Positions 9,242-19,319 are shown, counted from the first letter of the stretch. The stretch is DNA of 64,000 nucleotides from Chitinophaga pinensis (GCA_945897725.1 CAMDFR010000002.1:98595-162594); one strand, 5' to 3'. Numbers and translations: made by a program. Notes: generated from the sequence alone by a model not told the origin.

Positions 9242-10090
9242 ATGCGTTATCTATTTAGATTTTTATCTAATAACTACTTTTTATTTTTATTTATTTTTTT
9301 TGAAATTATCTGTATGTATTTAGTGTCTAACAACAATAGATACTACAATAGTAGTTTTGTAAATACCAGTAACGAGGTAACCTCAAGCATTTATCAATCC
9401 GAAAATAACATCCTCAAGTTTTTCTCTTTGGGCAGGGTGAATGATAGTTTGATCATTGAAAATGTAAAACTACAACAACTCCTTTCTAGAAATTATGTTT
9501 CCAATGCAGTTACAATTGACTCTCTTCAAGATACTTCTGATGCCGAATTAGAGCAAGTCTATTCGTTGATGCATGCACAAGTAATCAATAACACGACAGA
9601 TAAGTCCAAAAATTTTATTTATCTAGATAAAGGGAGCAAAGATGGCATTGCAAAAAACATGGGTGTGTATAATGACAAGGGGATCGTTGGTATTACCATC
9701 GGTGTTTCAAAAAATTACTCTGTGGTGATGTCTGTTTTGAATACAGACTCAAGGGTTGGTGTAAAACTTACAAAAGATAATTATTTTGGTAATTTGACTT
9801 GGGACACTAAAAGTAGTAAATATGCCACTCTTAGCCAGATTCCAAACCACGTTAAAGTTGCCAAACACGACACAGTAATGACGAGTGGATATTCCTCCTT
9901 TTTTCCTGCAGGAATCATGGTAGGAACGGTAGAGTCTTGGCAGGAGATTACAGGTTCTAATTTACTAGAGCTAAAAATAAAATTATCGACAGACTTCCAT
10001 AATTTGAATTATCTCTATATTGTTAATCATATGCGAAAGAATGAACTTAATGCATTGGAAAAATTAGTTGATGAACCGGCAGAACATTAA
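9242..10090 (+). CDS. mreC: Rod shape-determining protein MreC
   Basis: Bitopic inner-membrane protein that links MreB to the periplasmic wall enzymes and activates PBP2. The 282-residue product has one N-terminal membrane segment (about residues 9-27), a short coiled-coil stretch (around 70-95), then the periplasmic beta domain with the family signature YLDKGSKDGIAKNMGVYND (about 127-145) and GIVGITIGVSKNYS. It follows mreB by 21 bp and overlaps mreD. Confidence 0.93.
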   Translation: MRYLFRFLSNNYFLFLFIFFEIICMYLVSNNNRYYNSSFVNTSNEVTSSIYQSENNILKFFSLGRVNDSLIIENVKLQQLLSRNYVSNAVTIDSLQDTSDAELEQVYSLMHAQVINNTTDKSKNFIYLDKGSKDGIAKNMGVYNDKGIVGITIGVSKNYSVVMSVLNTDSRVGVKLTKDNYFGNLTWDTKSSKYATLSQIPNHVKVAKHDTVMTSGYSSFFPAGIMVGTVESWQEITGSNLLELKIKLSTDFHNLNYLYIVNHMRKNELNALEKLVDEPAEH

Positions 10091-10592
10091 ATATATTGGA
10101 CATTGCATCCTAATCATCTTGGTTCAGGTATTGATATTAAACCACATCAATATCAATGGAATGATTAATCCCTATATCTATCCTTTGCTCATTATTCTTT
10201 TGCCTATAACCGTACGTCCCTATAATCTATTGATCATTGCTTTTTCTGTAGGTTTTGTCATAGATGTTTTTCGTGACACTCTTGGTATGCACACTTCAGC
10301 TTTAGTGTTGGTGGCTTTTTTGCGTCCATTGCTTTTTAAACTACTCAATCCCAAAGAGCAGGAAACAAATGATTTAATGGACATGTATTATCATGGGGTT
10401 ACTTGGTTTGTAGTATACGTTTCAATCGTTGTTTTTATACACCATTCCGTATTCTTCCTAGTTGAAAAAGGAAATTTTGTTTCCTATCATTATACGTTCT
10501 TTAAAACAATTATCAGTAGTATGTTTTCGGTGCTTTTTATGATGATGTATTTGCTGTTTTCATCTAACAAGTCAGCAGCTAAATATAACTAA
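10071..10592 (+). CDS. mreD: Rod shape-determining protein MreD
   Basis: Small polytopic membrane partner of MreC in the elongasome. The 173-residue product is almost wholly hydrophobic with about five membrane spans, and includes the family-like GFVIDVFRDTLGMHTSALVLVAFLRP. Start: a TTG at 10068 directly precedes ATG 10071, and I take the ATG. The gene overlaps the end of mreC by 20 bp and stops 2 bp before the PBP2 start, implying translational coupling. Confidence 0.88.
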   Translation: MNRQNIKYIGHCILIILVQVLILNHININGMINPYIYPLLIILLPITVRPYNLLIIAFSVGFVIDVFRDTLGMHTSALVLVAFLRPLLFKLLNPKEQETNDLMDMYYHGVTWFVVYVSIVVFIHHSVFFLVEKGNFVSYHYTFFKTIISSMFSVLFMMMYLLFSSNKSAAKYN

Positions 10593-10594
10593 AC

Positions 10595-12466
10595 TTGAAA
10601 GATTTATTTTCCTCAAGAGCATCGGTCATTAAAATTGTTTTCATTGTAATTGGGTCTATGTTTTTTTTGAGATTGTTTTATCTCCAGGTTCTTAGCAGTG
10701 AGTTTGCTCAGCAGGCAAACAACAATGCTATCAAACAAAGAAGGGTAGAACCAGCAAGAGGTTTGATTTACGATAGAAACGGCAAGATATTGGTTTATAA
10801 TGCTCCAATCTATGATGTTTTCGTGAATCCTTCGCAGGCAAAAAATAAAGCAATAGATACGACTAAATTCTGTGAGTTGTTGTCTATTTCTAAAGAGCAA
10901 TTTATCAAGTATTATAAAAAGGCAAAGTTGGAGTTTCCAAACAAACAATCTGTTTTTTTAAGTCAAGTTTCCATCGAAGACTACTCAAAATTTCAAGAGT
11001 ACTTAAATCAGTTTACGGGCTATAGTGGCGTGGTAAGAACGATGAGACAATATCCCTATAATAGCGCTCCTAATTTATTTGGATATATTGGAGAAGTGAG
11101 CGACAGACAAATCGAAGCGTCAGAAGGATATTACCAACCCGGAGACTATGCCGGCAAATTTGGCTTGGAAATGAAGTACGATGATTATTTGAGGGGAACC
11201 ATTGGAATCAATTATTATTATGTTGACAAACTTGGCAGAGAGCAAGGCTCCTACGAAAAGGGTGAATATGACCAAAAGCCAATTGCCGGAAAAAATCTAA
11301 TTTCTACCATCGATATAGAGTTACAGCAGTACGGGGAGAAATTGATGCAGAACAAGAGAGGAAGCATTGTTGCCATTGAGCCAAAAACTGGTGAAATTCT
11401 TTGTTTAGTAAGTAGTCCTTCTTTTGACCCTAATTTATTGACCGGTAGGAAGCGTGGAGAGAATTATATGAAACTCTTGAATGACCCTCAGAAACCATTA
11501 ATCGATAGGCCTTTGACAGCTACCTATCCACCAGGATCTACTTTTAAAGTATTTAATGCATTGATCGCATTGGGAGATGGAAGTATCACTTCTGATTATG
11601 GATGGTCTTGTGGTGGTGGTTATCATTTGGGAGGGGGTAAAGTGGTGAGATGCTCGCATCCACATCCCTCTGCGGCCAATCTCATGGATGGATTAAAGTA
11701 TTCTTGTAACCCATATTTCTGTGCCACATTCAAAGCTTCAGTAGAAAATGCTATTTATACTTCTACAGAGGTCGGTTATCTTCATTGGAGGAATGTGATG
11801 TTAGCTATGGGAGTAGGTCAAAAAACGGGTATTGATCTTGCTGGTGAAAAAAGTGGTAATGTTCCTACCCCTGAATATTATAATAAGATTTATGGAAAAG
11901 GACAATGGCATGCTAATACAATTATTTCTTTAAGTATTGGTCAGGGCGAGATTCTGATGACACCTCTACAAATGGCAAATGGGTATGCATTAATTGCTAA
12001 CCGAGGATATTATTATACACCTCACTTGATTAAGAAGGTAGAAGGCGATTCAACAAATGAATTTAAATTGAATTATCCATTACATAATCCTGGTATTGCT
12101 TATATTCTGTACGATGCCGTCTGTGAAGGATTAAGAAGGGTGGTGGAGTCTGGAACGGCACATTCTTGTGCGATTCCATCTATTCAAATGTGTGGTAAAA
12201 CAGGTACGGCTCAGAATCCTCATGGTGAAAACCATTCATTGTTTGCTGGATATGCTCCTTTTGAAAATCCTAAAATTGCAATTGCTGTAATTGTTGAAAA
12301 TGGTGGCTATGGCGCTACCTATGCAGCACCTATCGTAAGTTTAATGGTGGAAAAATATATCAATGATACTATTGAAACAAGTAGACAGAAGATGGAAAAA
12401 AGAATGTTTGACGCAGACTTATTAAATACAGGAAACTATGGAAAGAAACCGGAAATTATTGAATGA
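10595..12466 (+). CDS. mrdA: Penicillin-binding protein 2 (elongasome transpeptidase)
   Basis: Class B PBP that cross-links peptidoglycan during elongation together with RodA. The 623-residue protein has an N-terminal membrane anchor (about 11-31), the dimerisation/pedestal domain beginning RRVEPARGLIYDRNG, and the transpeptidase domain with STFK at residues 315-318 (catalytic Ser315), SCN at 370-372 and KTGTA at 535-539. The best start is TTG at 10595, two bases after the mreD stop; no upstream ATG is available. It overlaps rodA by 29 bp. Confidence 0.95.
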   Translation: MKDLFSSRASVIKIVFIVIGSMFFLRLFYLQVLSSEFAQQANNNAIKQRRVEPARGLIYDRNGKILVYNAPIYDVFVNPSQAKNKAIDTTKFCELLSISKEQFIKYYKKAKLEFPNKQSVFLSQVSIEDYSKFQEYLNQFTGYSGVVRTMRQYPYNSAPNLFGYIGEVSDRQIEASEGYYQPGDYAGKFGLEMKYDDYLRGTIGINYYYVDKLGREQGSYEKGEYDQKPIAGKNLISTIDIELQQYGEKLMQNKRGSIVAIEPKTGEILCLVSSPSFDPNLLTGRKRGENYMKLLNDPQKPLIDRPLTATYPPGSTFKVFNALIALGDGSITSDYGWSCGGGYHLGGGKVVRCSHPHPSAANLMDGLKYSCNPYFCATFKASVENAIYTSTEVGYLHWRNVMLAMGVGQKTGIDLAGEKSGNVPTPEYYNKIYGKGQWHANTIISLSIGQGEILMTPLQMANGYALIANRGYYYTPHLIKKVEGDSTNEFKLNYPLHNPGIAYILYDAVCEGLRRVVESGTAHSCAIPSIQMCGKTGTAQNPHGENHSLFAGYAPFENPKIAIAVIVENGGYGATYAAPIVSLMVEKYINDTIETSRQKMEKRMFDADLLNTGNYGKKPEIIE

Positions 12467-13784
12467 GTTTGATTGGGTCATCATTGCCATCTATGCGACC
12501 TTATTACTCTTTGGTTGTTTATCTGTATATGCAGCATCCTTTCGTGAGTTAGAAGCTTCTTCTTTTGCACAAGTATTTGATATAAAAACGTCATTTGGAA
12601 AACAAATGATGTGGGTGGCTATCTGCATTGTGATGGTAACTTTTGTCTTATTAGTAGACAGTAAATTCTTTACATCTCTTGCGTATCTAAGTTATATCAT
12701 TTCAATACTTTTATTGGTTGCGGTATTAGTCGTTGGCAAAGAAATCCATGGTAATAAATCATGGTTTGGTATTGGTTCATTTGGAATTCAACCAGCAGAA
12801 TTTGCTAAGTTTTGCACAGCACTTGCATTAGCAAAGTTTTTATCCAATCAAAATATTGAGATAAAGAACATGAGGAATATGCTTACTGCATTTGCTATTA
12901 TTGGATTGCCTGCAGCACTTGTACTTATGCAACCTGATTTAGGTTCAATGTTGGTGTTCTGTTCTTTTGTTATTGTATTATATCGAGAAGGCCTAAACCC
13001 TTTATTTCTTATTGTTCCATTCTTACTTCTGCTATTTAGTATTGTGGCGCTGAAATTTGGAGCACTGGTTCTCGCAATACTTGTTTTAGTTTCTTTGTCA
13101 TTGTTTATATACTACAATTTTAAAAAAAGTATAAGAGCGATCATGCTTATTGTGTTCTTGCATTGTTTTGTAATTGGTTATGGCTATTCGGTAGATTTTA
13201 TCTATAACAAAGTCATGAAGGATTATCAAAGAGCCAGAATTGATTATACACTTCGAATTAGTTCCAAGCAAACTATTAACAAGCCTTTAGTTAAAGAAGA
13301 GGTAGTCTTAAAGCCCCATACTGGCGAAAAAAAACATCGTAAATTTGATGATTGGAATATTCGTCAATCCATCATTGCTATTGGATCAGGAGGATTACTC
13401 GGTAAAGGTTTTCTAAAGGGAACGCAAACAAAATTTGAGTTTGTACCAGAGCAAACGACAGATTTTATTTTTTGTACCATTGGAGAAGAAGAGGGCTTCT
13501 GGGGAACAACGTTAATACTTGCATTATACATCGGTTTACTATTGCGACTTGTGTGGATGGCAGACAGACAAAGATCTAAATTTAGTAGAATCTATGGTTA
13601 CAGCGTTGCATGTATTTTGTTTTTTCATTTTTTAATTAATATTGGAATGACTATTGGAGTTGTTCCTGTGATTGGCATACCTCTGCCATTCATTAGCTAT
13701 GGAGGTTCTTCCTTGCTTGCCTTTACTTTGCTTTTAATGATTATGGTGAAGCTAGATGCGGATAGATTGCATGTGTTAAGATAG
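12438..13784 (+). CDS. rodA: Peptidoglycan glycosyltransferase RodA (SEDS family)
   Basis: SEDS-family polymerase that extends glycan strands from lipid II with PBP2. The 448-residue protein has about ten membrane segments, the family signature FGIQPAEFAKF (WxxxPxEFxK region), DLGSMLVF near the catalytic aspartate region, and the C-terminal VVPVIGIPLPFISYGGSSLL. A hydrophilic loop of about 60 residues (roughly 262-320) is longer than in many RodA proteins. It overlaps the end of the PBP2 gene by 29 bp and closes the mre cluster; its stop overlaps the convergent recO stop by 9 bp. Confidence 0.95.
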   Translation: MERNRKLLNEFDWVIIAIYATLLLFGCLSVYAASFRELEASSFAQVFDIKTSFGKQMMWVAICIVMVTFVLLVDSKFFTSLAYLSYIISILLLVAVLVVGKEIHGNKSWFGIGSFGIQPAEFAKFCTALALAKFLSNQNIEIKNMRNMLTAFAIIGLPAALVLMQPDLGSMLVFCSFVIVLYREGLNPLFLIVPFLLLLFSIVALKFGALVLAILVLVSLSLFIYYNFKKSIRAIMLIVFLHCFVIGYGYSVDFIYNKVMKDYQRARIDYTLRISSKQTINKPLVKEEVVLKPHTGEKKHRKFDDWNIRQSIIAIGSGGLLGKGFLKGTQTKFEFVPEQTTDFIFCTIGEEEGFWGTTLILALYIGLLLRLVWMADRQRSKFSRIYGYSVACILFFHFLINIGMTIGVVPVIGIPLPFISYGGSSLLAFTLLLMIMVKLDADRLHVLR

Positions 13785-14492
13785 TACCTGATGTAGAATT
13801 GGCGGCGATTTTAGGGGTTTGAAATTTTCGATATGATAACGAAAATAAAGTTGCACTGCATCCAACATTTCTCTTCTTTCTTGGTTTTTTTCATAAATAT
13901 TTGCAGGGAATTCCTGTTGCAGTACCTCATTCCAATATCGGCTGCATGTCCTATTAATGGAGTATTCGTCTTGAGGAATAGAATGAAACAATCCCTCCTT
14001 AAGACTAAAAAAAGGATGCAGGTTGTCGAACTCATTTCCAGGTTCGTAGCCTATCTGTTTGCTCAACTGAATGGCAAACCATACAGGAAAAGCAACATCA
14101 TCACAATCCATTTTATCTAAATGTAAGATGCTGTTGATTATAAAATGGTAAAGAGAATCGTTGTTTTCTTGTTCTTGGATGGAGTGGTTTAGAAGTTCCA
14201 AAGTAAAAAGACAAATGCTTGTCTTAATGATATGATGCGAGATATGTTTGAAAAGGTGTGCCAGTTTATATTCCTTCACGTGTTGAAGATTTTTATTCTC
14301 TCTATTGTACACTTCAAGATCTAAAATATTTCCCGCTTGTAACAAAACAGCTTTTCCAATAGATTTAGTCGATCTAACGCCATTTACCATGTAAGAAACA
14401 AGTCCAAATTTTTCGGTATATATCCTACAGATAAGGCTAGATTCGCCATATTTAAGCGTTTGTAAAACAATTCCTTGGGTAGATTGTATCAT
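13776..14492 (-). CDS. recO: DNA repair protein RecO
   Basis: RecO works with RecR to load RecA onto SSB-coated single-stranded DNA. The 238-residue product begins with the OB-fold (QGIVLQTLKYGESSLICRIYTEKFGLVSYMVNGVRS), followed by the helical domain (ELLNHSIQEQENNDSLYHFI). The zinc-finger cysteines found in some RecO proteins are not evident. It is convergent with rodA, with 9 bp of overlap. A TAAATTTG box on the minus strand (14589-14582) may be its promoter, giving a leader of about 85 nt. Confidence 0.9.
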   Translation of the reverse strand: MIQSTQGIVLQTLKYGESSLICRIYTEKFGLVSYMVNGVRSTKSIGKAVLLQAGNILDLEVYNRENKNLQHVKEYKLAHLFKHISHHIIKTSICLFTLELLNHSIQEQENNDSLYHFIINSILHLDKMDCDDVAFPVWFAIQLSKQIGYEPGNEFDNLHPFFSLKEGLFHSIPQDEYSINRTCSRYWNEVLQQEFPANIYEKNQERREMLDAVQLYFRYHIENFKPLKSPPILHQVLS

Positions 14493-14679
14493 CTTGTAGA
14501 AACAACATTTTTGTTGCTGAAATAATATAGTGCTTTAAAAGGGCTTTTTTAAGAAATGAATTGTTTACACAATCAAGAATGCAAATTTACGTTTATCTTA
14601 TCAAAGTGAGATTAAATTTAAAGCATGTTAATTGTTGAATTTTAATTTGAGAATACATTATTCTATATAATATTGCATT

Positions 14680-15345
14680 ATGATAGCAAGACAACTGATA
14701 GCAGATACCATTCCTGCTCTAAATCTCCAAGACAGTGCCTCCAAAGCCCTCGATCAGATGCAGGAATTTGGGATTGAAATGCTTCCAGTGGTTGACGAAA
14801 ACAAAAAGTATGTGGGCTTGTTAACGGATGAAGCTATTCTTGATATTCAAGATATGGACCTTCCACTTAAAGATTTGCCATATGCCTTAACACATCCTTT
14901 TGTGAAAGCCAACATGCATATTTTTGAAGTTATAAAAATTGCAGCAGAGAATAATCTTTCATTGATACCGGTGTTGGAGGATGATAACTTGTTTATTGGA
15001 ACCATCACTTTGCAAAGTCTGTTTAGGTATTTTTCTAATATTAATTCCCTGACTGAGCCTGGAGCAATCATTATTTTAGAAACAGCCATAAATAGCTATT
15101 CACTCTCAGAAATCTCTAGAATTGTTGATTCTTGTGATATCAAAGTACTTGCCTTATATGTAAATATACTAAGAGATAAGTCAACTATTGAAATTACGAT
15201 GAAACTCGACAAGACAGATTTATCGTCGCTATTAAATACATTCGAAAGATTCCAATACACAATCCTAGCTTCCTTTCAAGAAAAGGAATACATCCAGGAT
15301 TTAAAAGAACGATACGATGAATTCATGAATTTTTTGGATATTTAG
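14680..15345 (+). CDS. CBS-domain protein
   Basis: The 221-residue protein has two tandem CBS domains: about residues 1-58 (MIARQLIADTIPALNLQDSA, then LPVVDENKKYVGLLTDEAILD) and 60-125 (HPFVKANMHIFEVIKIAAENNLSLIPVLEDDNLFIGTITLQSLF). The remaining 95 residues look like an ACT-like or other small alpha/beta regulatory domain and end in a helix. CBS pairs bind adenosyl ligands and usually regulate an attached or partner protein; no effector domain is present. It stands alone between recO and the PpiD-like gene, so its target is unknown. Confidence 0.8.
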   Translation: MIARQLIADTIPALNLQDSASKALDQMQEFGIEMLPVVDENKKYVGLLTDEAILDIQDMDLPLKDLPYALTHPFVKANMHIFEVIKIAAENNLSLIPVLEDDNLFIGTITLQSLFRYFSNINSLTEPGAIIILETAINSYSLSEISRIVDSCDIKVLALYVNILRDKSTIEITMKLDKTDLSSLLNTFERFQYTILASFQEKEYIQDLKERYDEFMNFLDI

Positions 15346-15409
15346 TTGGTTTTTGTCTAATATCCTGTAATCCAACTCTGTTAACAATTTTATTTATTTC
15401 TAAGATACA

Positions 15410-15440
15410 TTGCATATAGGGCCAATAACCCTTATTTTTG
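15410..15440 (+). promoter_or_regulatory. Promoter of the PpiD-like gene
   Basis: TTG at 15410-15412 and TATTTTTG at 15433-15440, with a 20-bp spacer, fit the Bacteroidota promoter pattern. The predicted start lies near 15447, about 35 nt before the ATG. Confidence 0.6.
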
Positions 15441-15481
15441 CACTTCTTTTTTTAAGTAAACATTACTAAACAAACACTTAA

Positions 15482-17641
15482 ATGGCAGTTATAGGTAAAA
15501 TACGTGGGCTAGGATGGAAATTAGCCTTTATTATTGGGATAGTCTTATTTTTATTCCTTATCAGCAGTGAGTTACAGAATGTCAATGGCTTATTTAATGG
15601 TAGCAAAACTACCTTAGCTAATATTAATGGAACTTCCATTAGTCCCCAAGATTTTGACAAAAAGATAAACGAAAACGAAGCTAACTTTTTGCTAAACAAA
15701 AGAGATGGTAACCAAAACATCAGTGAAGAAGAAAGACAGCAAATTAGAGAACAAACATGGAATGAGTTGAAAACTAGTACCATCATGGATAAGGTATATC
15801 AGGAAAATGGTCTTTTAGTGACTACTGAAGAGAAACTCGAATTGACTCAAGGCAAATTTGCTCATCCTGTAATGAAACAAAATTTTCCAGATCCAGCTAC
15901 TGGTGGTGTGAACAGCATGGCTGTGAAACAATTTGTAACTAGTTTAGATAAACCTCAAGAAGGTTTTGAACCAGGTCAGAAGAGAAAAATTTGGACTAAC
16001 TTGGAAAAATATATTGTTGATGATAGACATAACACAAAATATACTGGACTCCTTTCCAAGACTATCTATGCTCCAAAGTGGGCCGGAGAGATGCTGTATA
16101 ATGATTATACTACAACGTCAGACTTAAGTGTGATTCAATTGCTATATGGTTCTATACCAGATAAAGATGTAAAAATTGAAGACCAAGATTTGAAGGAATA
16201 TTTGACCGCACATTCTAAAAAGTATGAAACAAAAGAAGAGAGCAGAAGAATTAAGTTTGTGACTTTTGCAGTTACTCCTTCTACTTTTGATTCTTTGGAA
16301 GTTTCAAAATATATGTCAGAGAAATTTGCTGAGTTAAAAACAACAGACAATGACACCGTATTTATTAACTTATATTCTGAGTCACAATACAACGGCCAAT
16401 GGCAACGGAAGTCAGAGATGTCTGGTGCTAATATAGACTCAATATTCAGCCTTCCTGTTGGAGGATATGCTGGTCCTTACTACGATGGGATGGCTATGAA
16501 AGTAGCTAAAGTAACCAATAGAAAAATGCTTTCTGATTCAGTACAATACCAACAAGTATTTTTTAGCATTAAAACTCAAGAAGAGGCAAATGCAAAAATT
16601 GTCATCTTCGACAGTTTGTTCAAACAACTAGATACATTAGGTGGTGACATGACAGCCATTGCAAATGCCTTCAGTGAAGATCCAGCAAATACCCAGCAAA
16701 TTAGTGCAACAGAAGGAATGAAACTAGGAGGATTTAAAGGCTGGACAACAAAAAGTATGGTTTCGCCTCAATTAGCTTATTTCTTGTTTGACAACAACGA
16801 AGGTAGGTATATGAAGGTTCAGGACGATAAAGGTATCTATATTTTAAAGGTGGTGCGAGACAATCCTACAGTACCTGCCATCAAAGTATCGTACCTTACA
16901 AAATCTATCATTCCTAGCAAAGAAACCGAAGATGGTATTCTTTCAACGGTATCTAAATTTGCAAATGATAATCATGATGCCAATAAATTTGAGCTTGCAA
17001 CTAAAAAAATCTCCCCTCTAAATACTAGAGAATTTACCCTCGCAGAAAATGATTATCAAATTCCTGGTGTTGGAATCTCTCGACAATTAATTCGTTGGGT
17101 ATATGAAGCCAAAAAATTTGACGTATCAACTCCTTTCCGTGTTGACGATAAATATGTAGTAGCAATGGTGAGACAAATAGTTCCTAAAGGAGTACCATCT
17201 GTTGATCAAATTAAAGTGGAGCTAACATCTGCTGTTTTAAAAGAGAAAAAGGCAGCTTTGCTTTCCAAAAAAGTAACAGCAGCTGCAGCAAAAAGTATTG
17301 ATCTACTTGCATCTAAATTGGGTGTTCAAGTGGTTCAAATACCTGGTGTTAATTTTGCAAACCCATATGTTGGAAATTTGAGTAGAAATGGAGAACCTGC
17401 TGTGGTTGGTGCTGCTGCTGGTCTTGTAAAAGGTAAATTATCTTCTCCAATAGTTGGAAACGAAGGTGTATATGTATTGGTGGTGAATGACGTTAAACCG
17501 GTTCCGGTAAAAGATGCATCTCAATACAAAATATATGGATCTGGTGTTGGACAACAAATTGCTTCAAGAATCGTTTCGGGCATTGCTAAGGCAATTGTAG
17601 AGAAGGCAAATATCACCGACAATAGAAGTACATTCTATTAG
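15482..17641 (+). CDS. PpiD-like peptidyl-prolyl isomerase / periplasmic foldase
   Basis: The 719-residue protein has one N-terminal membrane anchor (about 13-30), then a SurA/PpiD N-terminal chaperone domain (ANINGTSISPQDFDKKI; EEERQQIREQTWNELKTSTIMDKVYQENGL), a parvulin-like PPIase region around 345-460 (FSEDPAN, GGFKGWTTKSMV) and a C-terminal helical/beta part. This is the layout of PpiD, a membrane-anchored chaperone acting on outer-membrane and secreted proteins as they leave the Sec channel. Many PpiD parvulin domains are inactive, so isomerase activity is not certain. It has its own promoter and terminator. Confidence 0.88.
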   Translation: MAVIGKIRGLGWKLAFIIGIVLFLFLISSELQNVNGLFNGSKTTLANINGTSISPQDFDKKINENEANFLLNKRDGNQNISEEERQQIREQTWNELKTSTIMDKVYQENGLLVTTEEKLELTQGKFAHPVMKQNFPDPATGGVNSMAVKQFVTSLDKPQEGFEPGQKRKIWTNLEKYIVDDRHNTKYTGLLSKTIYAPKWAGEMLYNDYTTTSDLSVIQLLYGSIPDKDVKIEDQDLKEYLTAHSKKYETKEESRRIKFVTFAVTPSTFDSLEVSKYMSEKFAELKTTDNDTVFINLYSESQYNGQWQRKSEMSGANIDSIFSLPVGGYAGPYYDGMAMKVAKVTNRKMLSDSVQYQQVFFSIKTQEEANAKIVIFDSLFKQLDTLGGDMTAIANAFSEDPANTQQISATEGMKLGGFKGWTTKSMVSPQLAYFLFDNNEGRYMKVQDDKGIYILKVVRDNPTVPAIKVSYLTKSIIPSKETEDGILSTVSKFANDNHDANKFELATKKISPLNTREFTLAENDYQIPGVGISRQLIRWVYEAKKFDVSTPFRVDDKYVVAMVRQIVPKGVPSVDQIKVELTSAVLKEKKAALLSKKVTAAAAKSIDLLASKLGVQVVQIPGVNFANPYVGNLSRNGEPAVVGAAAGLVKGKLSSPIVGNEGVYVLVVNDVKPVPVKDASQYKIYGSGVGQQIASRIVSGIAKAIVEKANITDNRSTFY

Positions 17642-17664
17642 TCTAAATATAAGTGAACAATTCA

Positions 17665-17696
17665 AAAAGGTTTGCACTAATGCAAACCTTTTTTAT
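17665..17696 (+). terminator. Intrinsic terminator after the PpiD-like gene
   Basis: AAAAGGTTTGCA (17665-17676), loop CTAA, TGCAAACCTTTT (17681-17692), followed by further T residues: a 12-bp perfect stem. Confidence 0.85.
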
Positions 17697-17774
17697 TGTC
17701 TTTTGTAGTTTTATGCAGCTATTTTAGCACCCTTGTTTCTTTTTTATTTAAGCATTCGCATCAAAAATAATAAA

Positions 17775-18296
17775 ATGAAAGAGCCCCAAAATTCAGTTAT
17801 TAATAAGTCTATAGAAACGATAGATCTTGCGACTTGGCTACCATCGGAGAGTGAAATTTTGCTCTTTGATATAAAACCATTTCTTTACAAAGATTTAATA
17901 TTAAAAGAAGATGACTTTAGAAATGCCTTAAAGCAAATAAATTGGGCCTTGTATCAAAATAAATTTGTTATGATTCAATGCTCCAATAATGCCATAGTTC
18001 CAATTTGGGCATATATGTTGGTTGCAAGTTGCTTGGCTCCTTTTGTATCTTATTCGTCATTTAGTTCCAACATGAATGAGTTCAAGTCACGTCTGCTTAT
18101 TCATCTGCTATCACAATACGAGATTTCTAGGTTCAAGAACAAAAGGGTTGTGATTAAGGGTTGTGGCGATAAAAGTATTGGGAATGAAATCTATGTTGCA
18201 CTTACCATAGCGCTGACTCCAATAGCAAGGGCAATTATGTATGGCGAGCCTTGCAGTATGGTTCCAATTTTTAAACAATCTGTAGATGTACAATAA
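17775..18296 (+). CDS. DUF2480 family protein
   Basis: The 173-residue protein matches the Bacteroidota family DUF2480, whose function is unknown. Features resembling the family are INKSIETIDLATWLP near the start, FDIKPFLYKDLILKEDDFR, NAIVPIWAYMLVAS, VVIKGCGDKSI and IMYGEPCSMVP. Two conserved cysteines stand in the GCGD and GEPCS motifs. A TTG at 17733 would lengthen the frame by 14 residues, but the ATG at 17775 agrees with the start of the recognisable domain. The MltD-like gene follows after 7 bp. Confidence 0.8.
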   Translation: MKEPQNSVINKSIETIDLATWLPSESEILLFDIKPFLYKDLILKEDDFRNALKQINWALYQNKFVMIQCSNNAIVPIWAYMLVASCLAPFVSYSSFSSNMNEFKSRLLIHLLSQYEISRFKNKRVVIKGCGDKSIGNEIYVALTIALTPIARAIMYGEPCSMVPIFKQSVDVQ

Positions 18297-18303
18297 GGAA
18301 GCA

Positions 18304-19269
18304 ATGTCCAAAATAAATACAAGGTTATTTTTTTTGTTGTCCACCCTGGGCGTCTTTATAACGTTGGCTTTTACAAGTCAAAAGAGGCATCAATACGCAG
18401 CAAATTTCATTCGTCCTGCTGAAAACAACAACACAGTTTTATCTGAAAAAGAAGTAGATGACTCACTTCATTATTTACCTGTGTTGCCGGTAAGATTGGG
18501 TGATAGCCTTAATTTTTGCGGAGAAAGAATGCCACTTGAGGACTGGGATGTTAAAGAAAGAATGGATAGAGAAATGCTTGTGAATTTATATTATCAAAGT
18601 AATACTATACAATATTTAAAGTTGAGCAAACGATACTTCGCTGATATAGAAAAAACATTGAAAGAACAAGGAGTTCCTGAGGATTTTAAATATTTGGCTT
18701 TGGCAGAAAGTGGTTTGCGAAATGTAACTTCTCCCTCAAAGGCAGTTGGTTTTTGGCAGTTTTTAAGAGAAACCGGAATACATTATGGATTAGAAAGTAA
18801 TGAATATGTTGATATGAGGTATGATCCACATAGTGCTACTCTCGCTGCTTGTAAGTACCTAAAAGAAGCATATAAGAAGTTTGGCAGTTGGACAATGGCT
18901 GCCGCATCCTACAACATGGGACAGGCAGGATTATCCAATGATGCTTCCTTTCAACAATCTAATAATTATTATGATTTACTCTTAAATACAGAAACCTCTC
19001 GTTATATTTTTAGAATCGTAGCTCTTAAAGAGATCTGTGAACATCCTAGCAAGTATGGGTTTCATTTAGACGAGGATGACCTCTACAAGCCTATTCCTTA
19101 TACAATAGTAACAGTGGATAGCTCTATCAACGATTTGGTAGGCTTTGCCCAAAGTTATGGTTGCAACTATAAACAACTAAAATTGATGAATCCATGGATA
19201 CAAGGTCGTTATTTTAATAACAAATACAATAAGCCTTATGATATTAAAATACCTTACACAAACAAATAG
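18304..19269 (+). CDS. Lytic murein transglycosylase (MltD-like SLT domain)
   Basis: Cleaves the glycan backbone of peptidoglycan. The 321-residue protein has an N-terminal hydrophobic signal/anchor (about 8-25) and an SLT domain: YLALAESGLRN with the catalytic glutamate, SPSKAVGFWQFL, then AAASYNMGQAGL. After it comes a LysM-like end (VTVDSSINDLVGFAQSYGC...LKLMNPWI). I choose ATG 18304, which has AAGGAAG just upstream; an ATG at 18286 would overlap the DUF2480 gene by 11 bp and add six residues. Confidence 0.88.
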   Translation: MSKINTRLFFLLSTLGVFITLAFTSQKRHQYAANFIRPAENNNTVLSEKEVDDSLHYLPVLPVRLGDSLNFCGERMPLEDWDVKERMDREMLVNLYYQSNTIQYLKLSKRYFADIEKTLKEQGVPEDFKYLALAESGLRNVTSPSKAVGFWQFLRETGIHYGLESNEYVDMRYDPHSATLAACKYLKEAYKKFGSWTMAAASYNMGQAGLSNDASFQQSNNYYDLLLNTETSRYIFRIVALKEICEHPSKYGFHLDEDDLYKPIPYTIVTVDSSINDLVGFAQSYGCNYKQLKLMNPWIQGRYFNNKYNKPYDIKIPYTNK

Positions 19270-19270
19270 C

Positions 19271-19300
19271 TTGTTCTTTTAAAAAAAGTTTATATTTTTG
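19271..19300 (+). promoter_or_regulatory. Promoter of tRNA-Phe
   Basis: TTG at 19271-19273, a 19-bp spacer and TATTTTTG at 19293-19300 fit the Bacteroidota promoter consensus; the predicted start is about 13 nt before the mature tRNA. Confidence 0.65.
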
Positions 19301-19319
19301 CAATCCATTTAAACAAAAT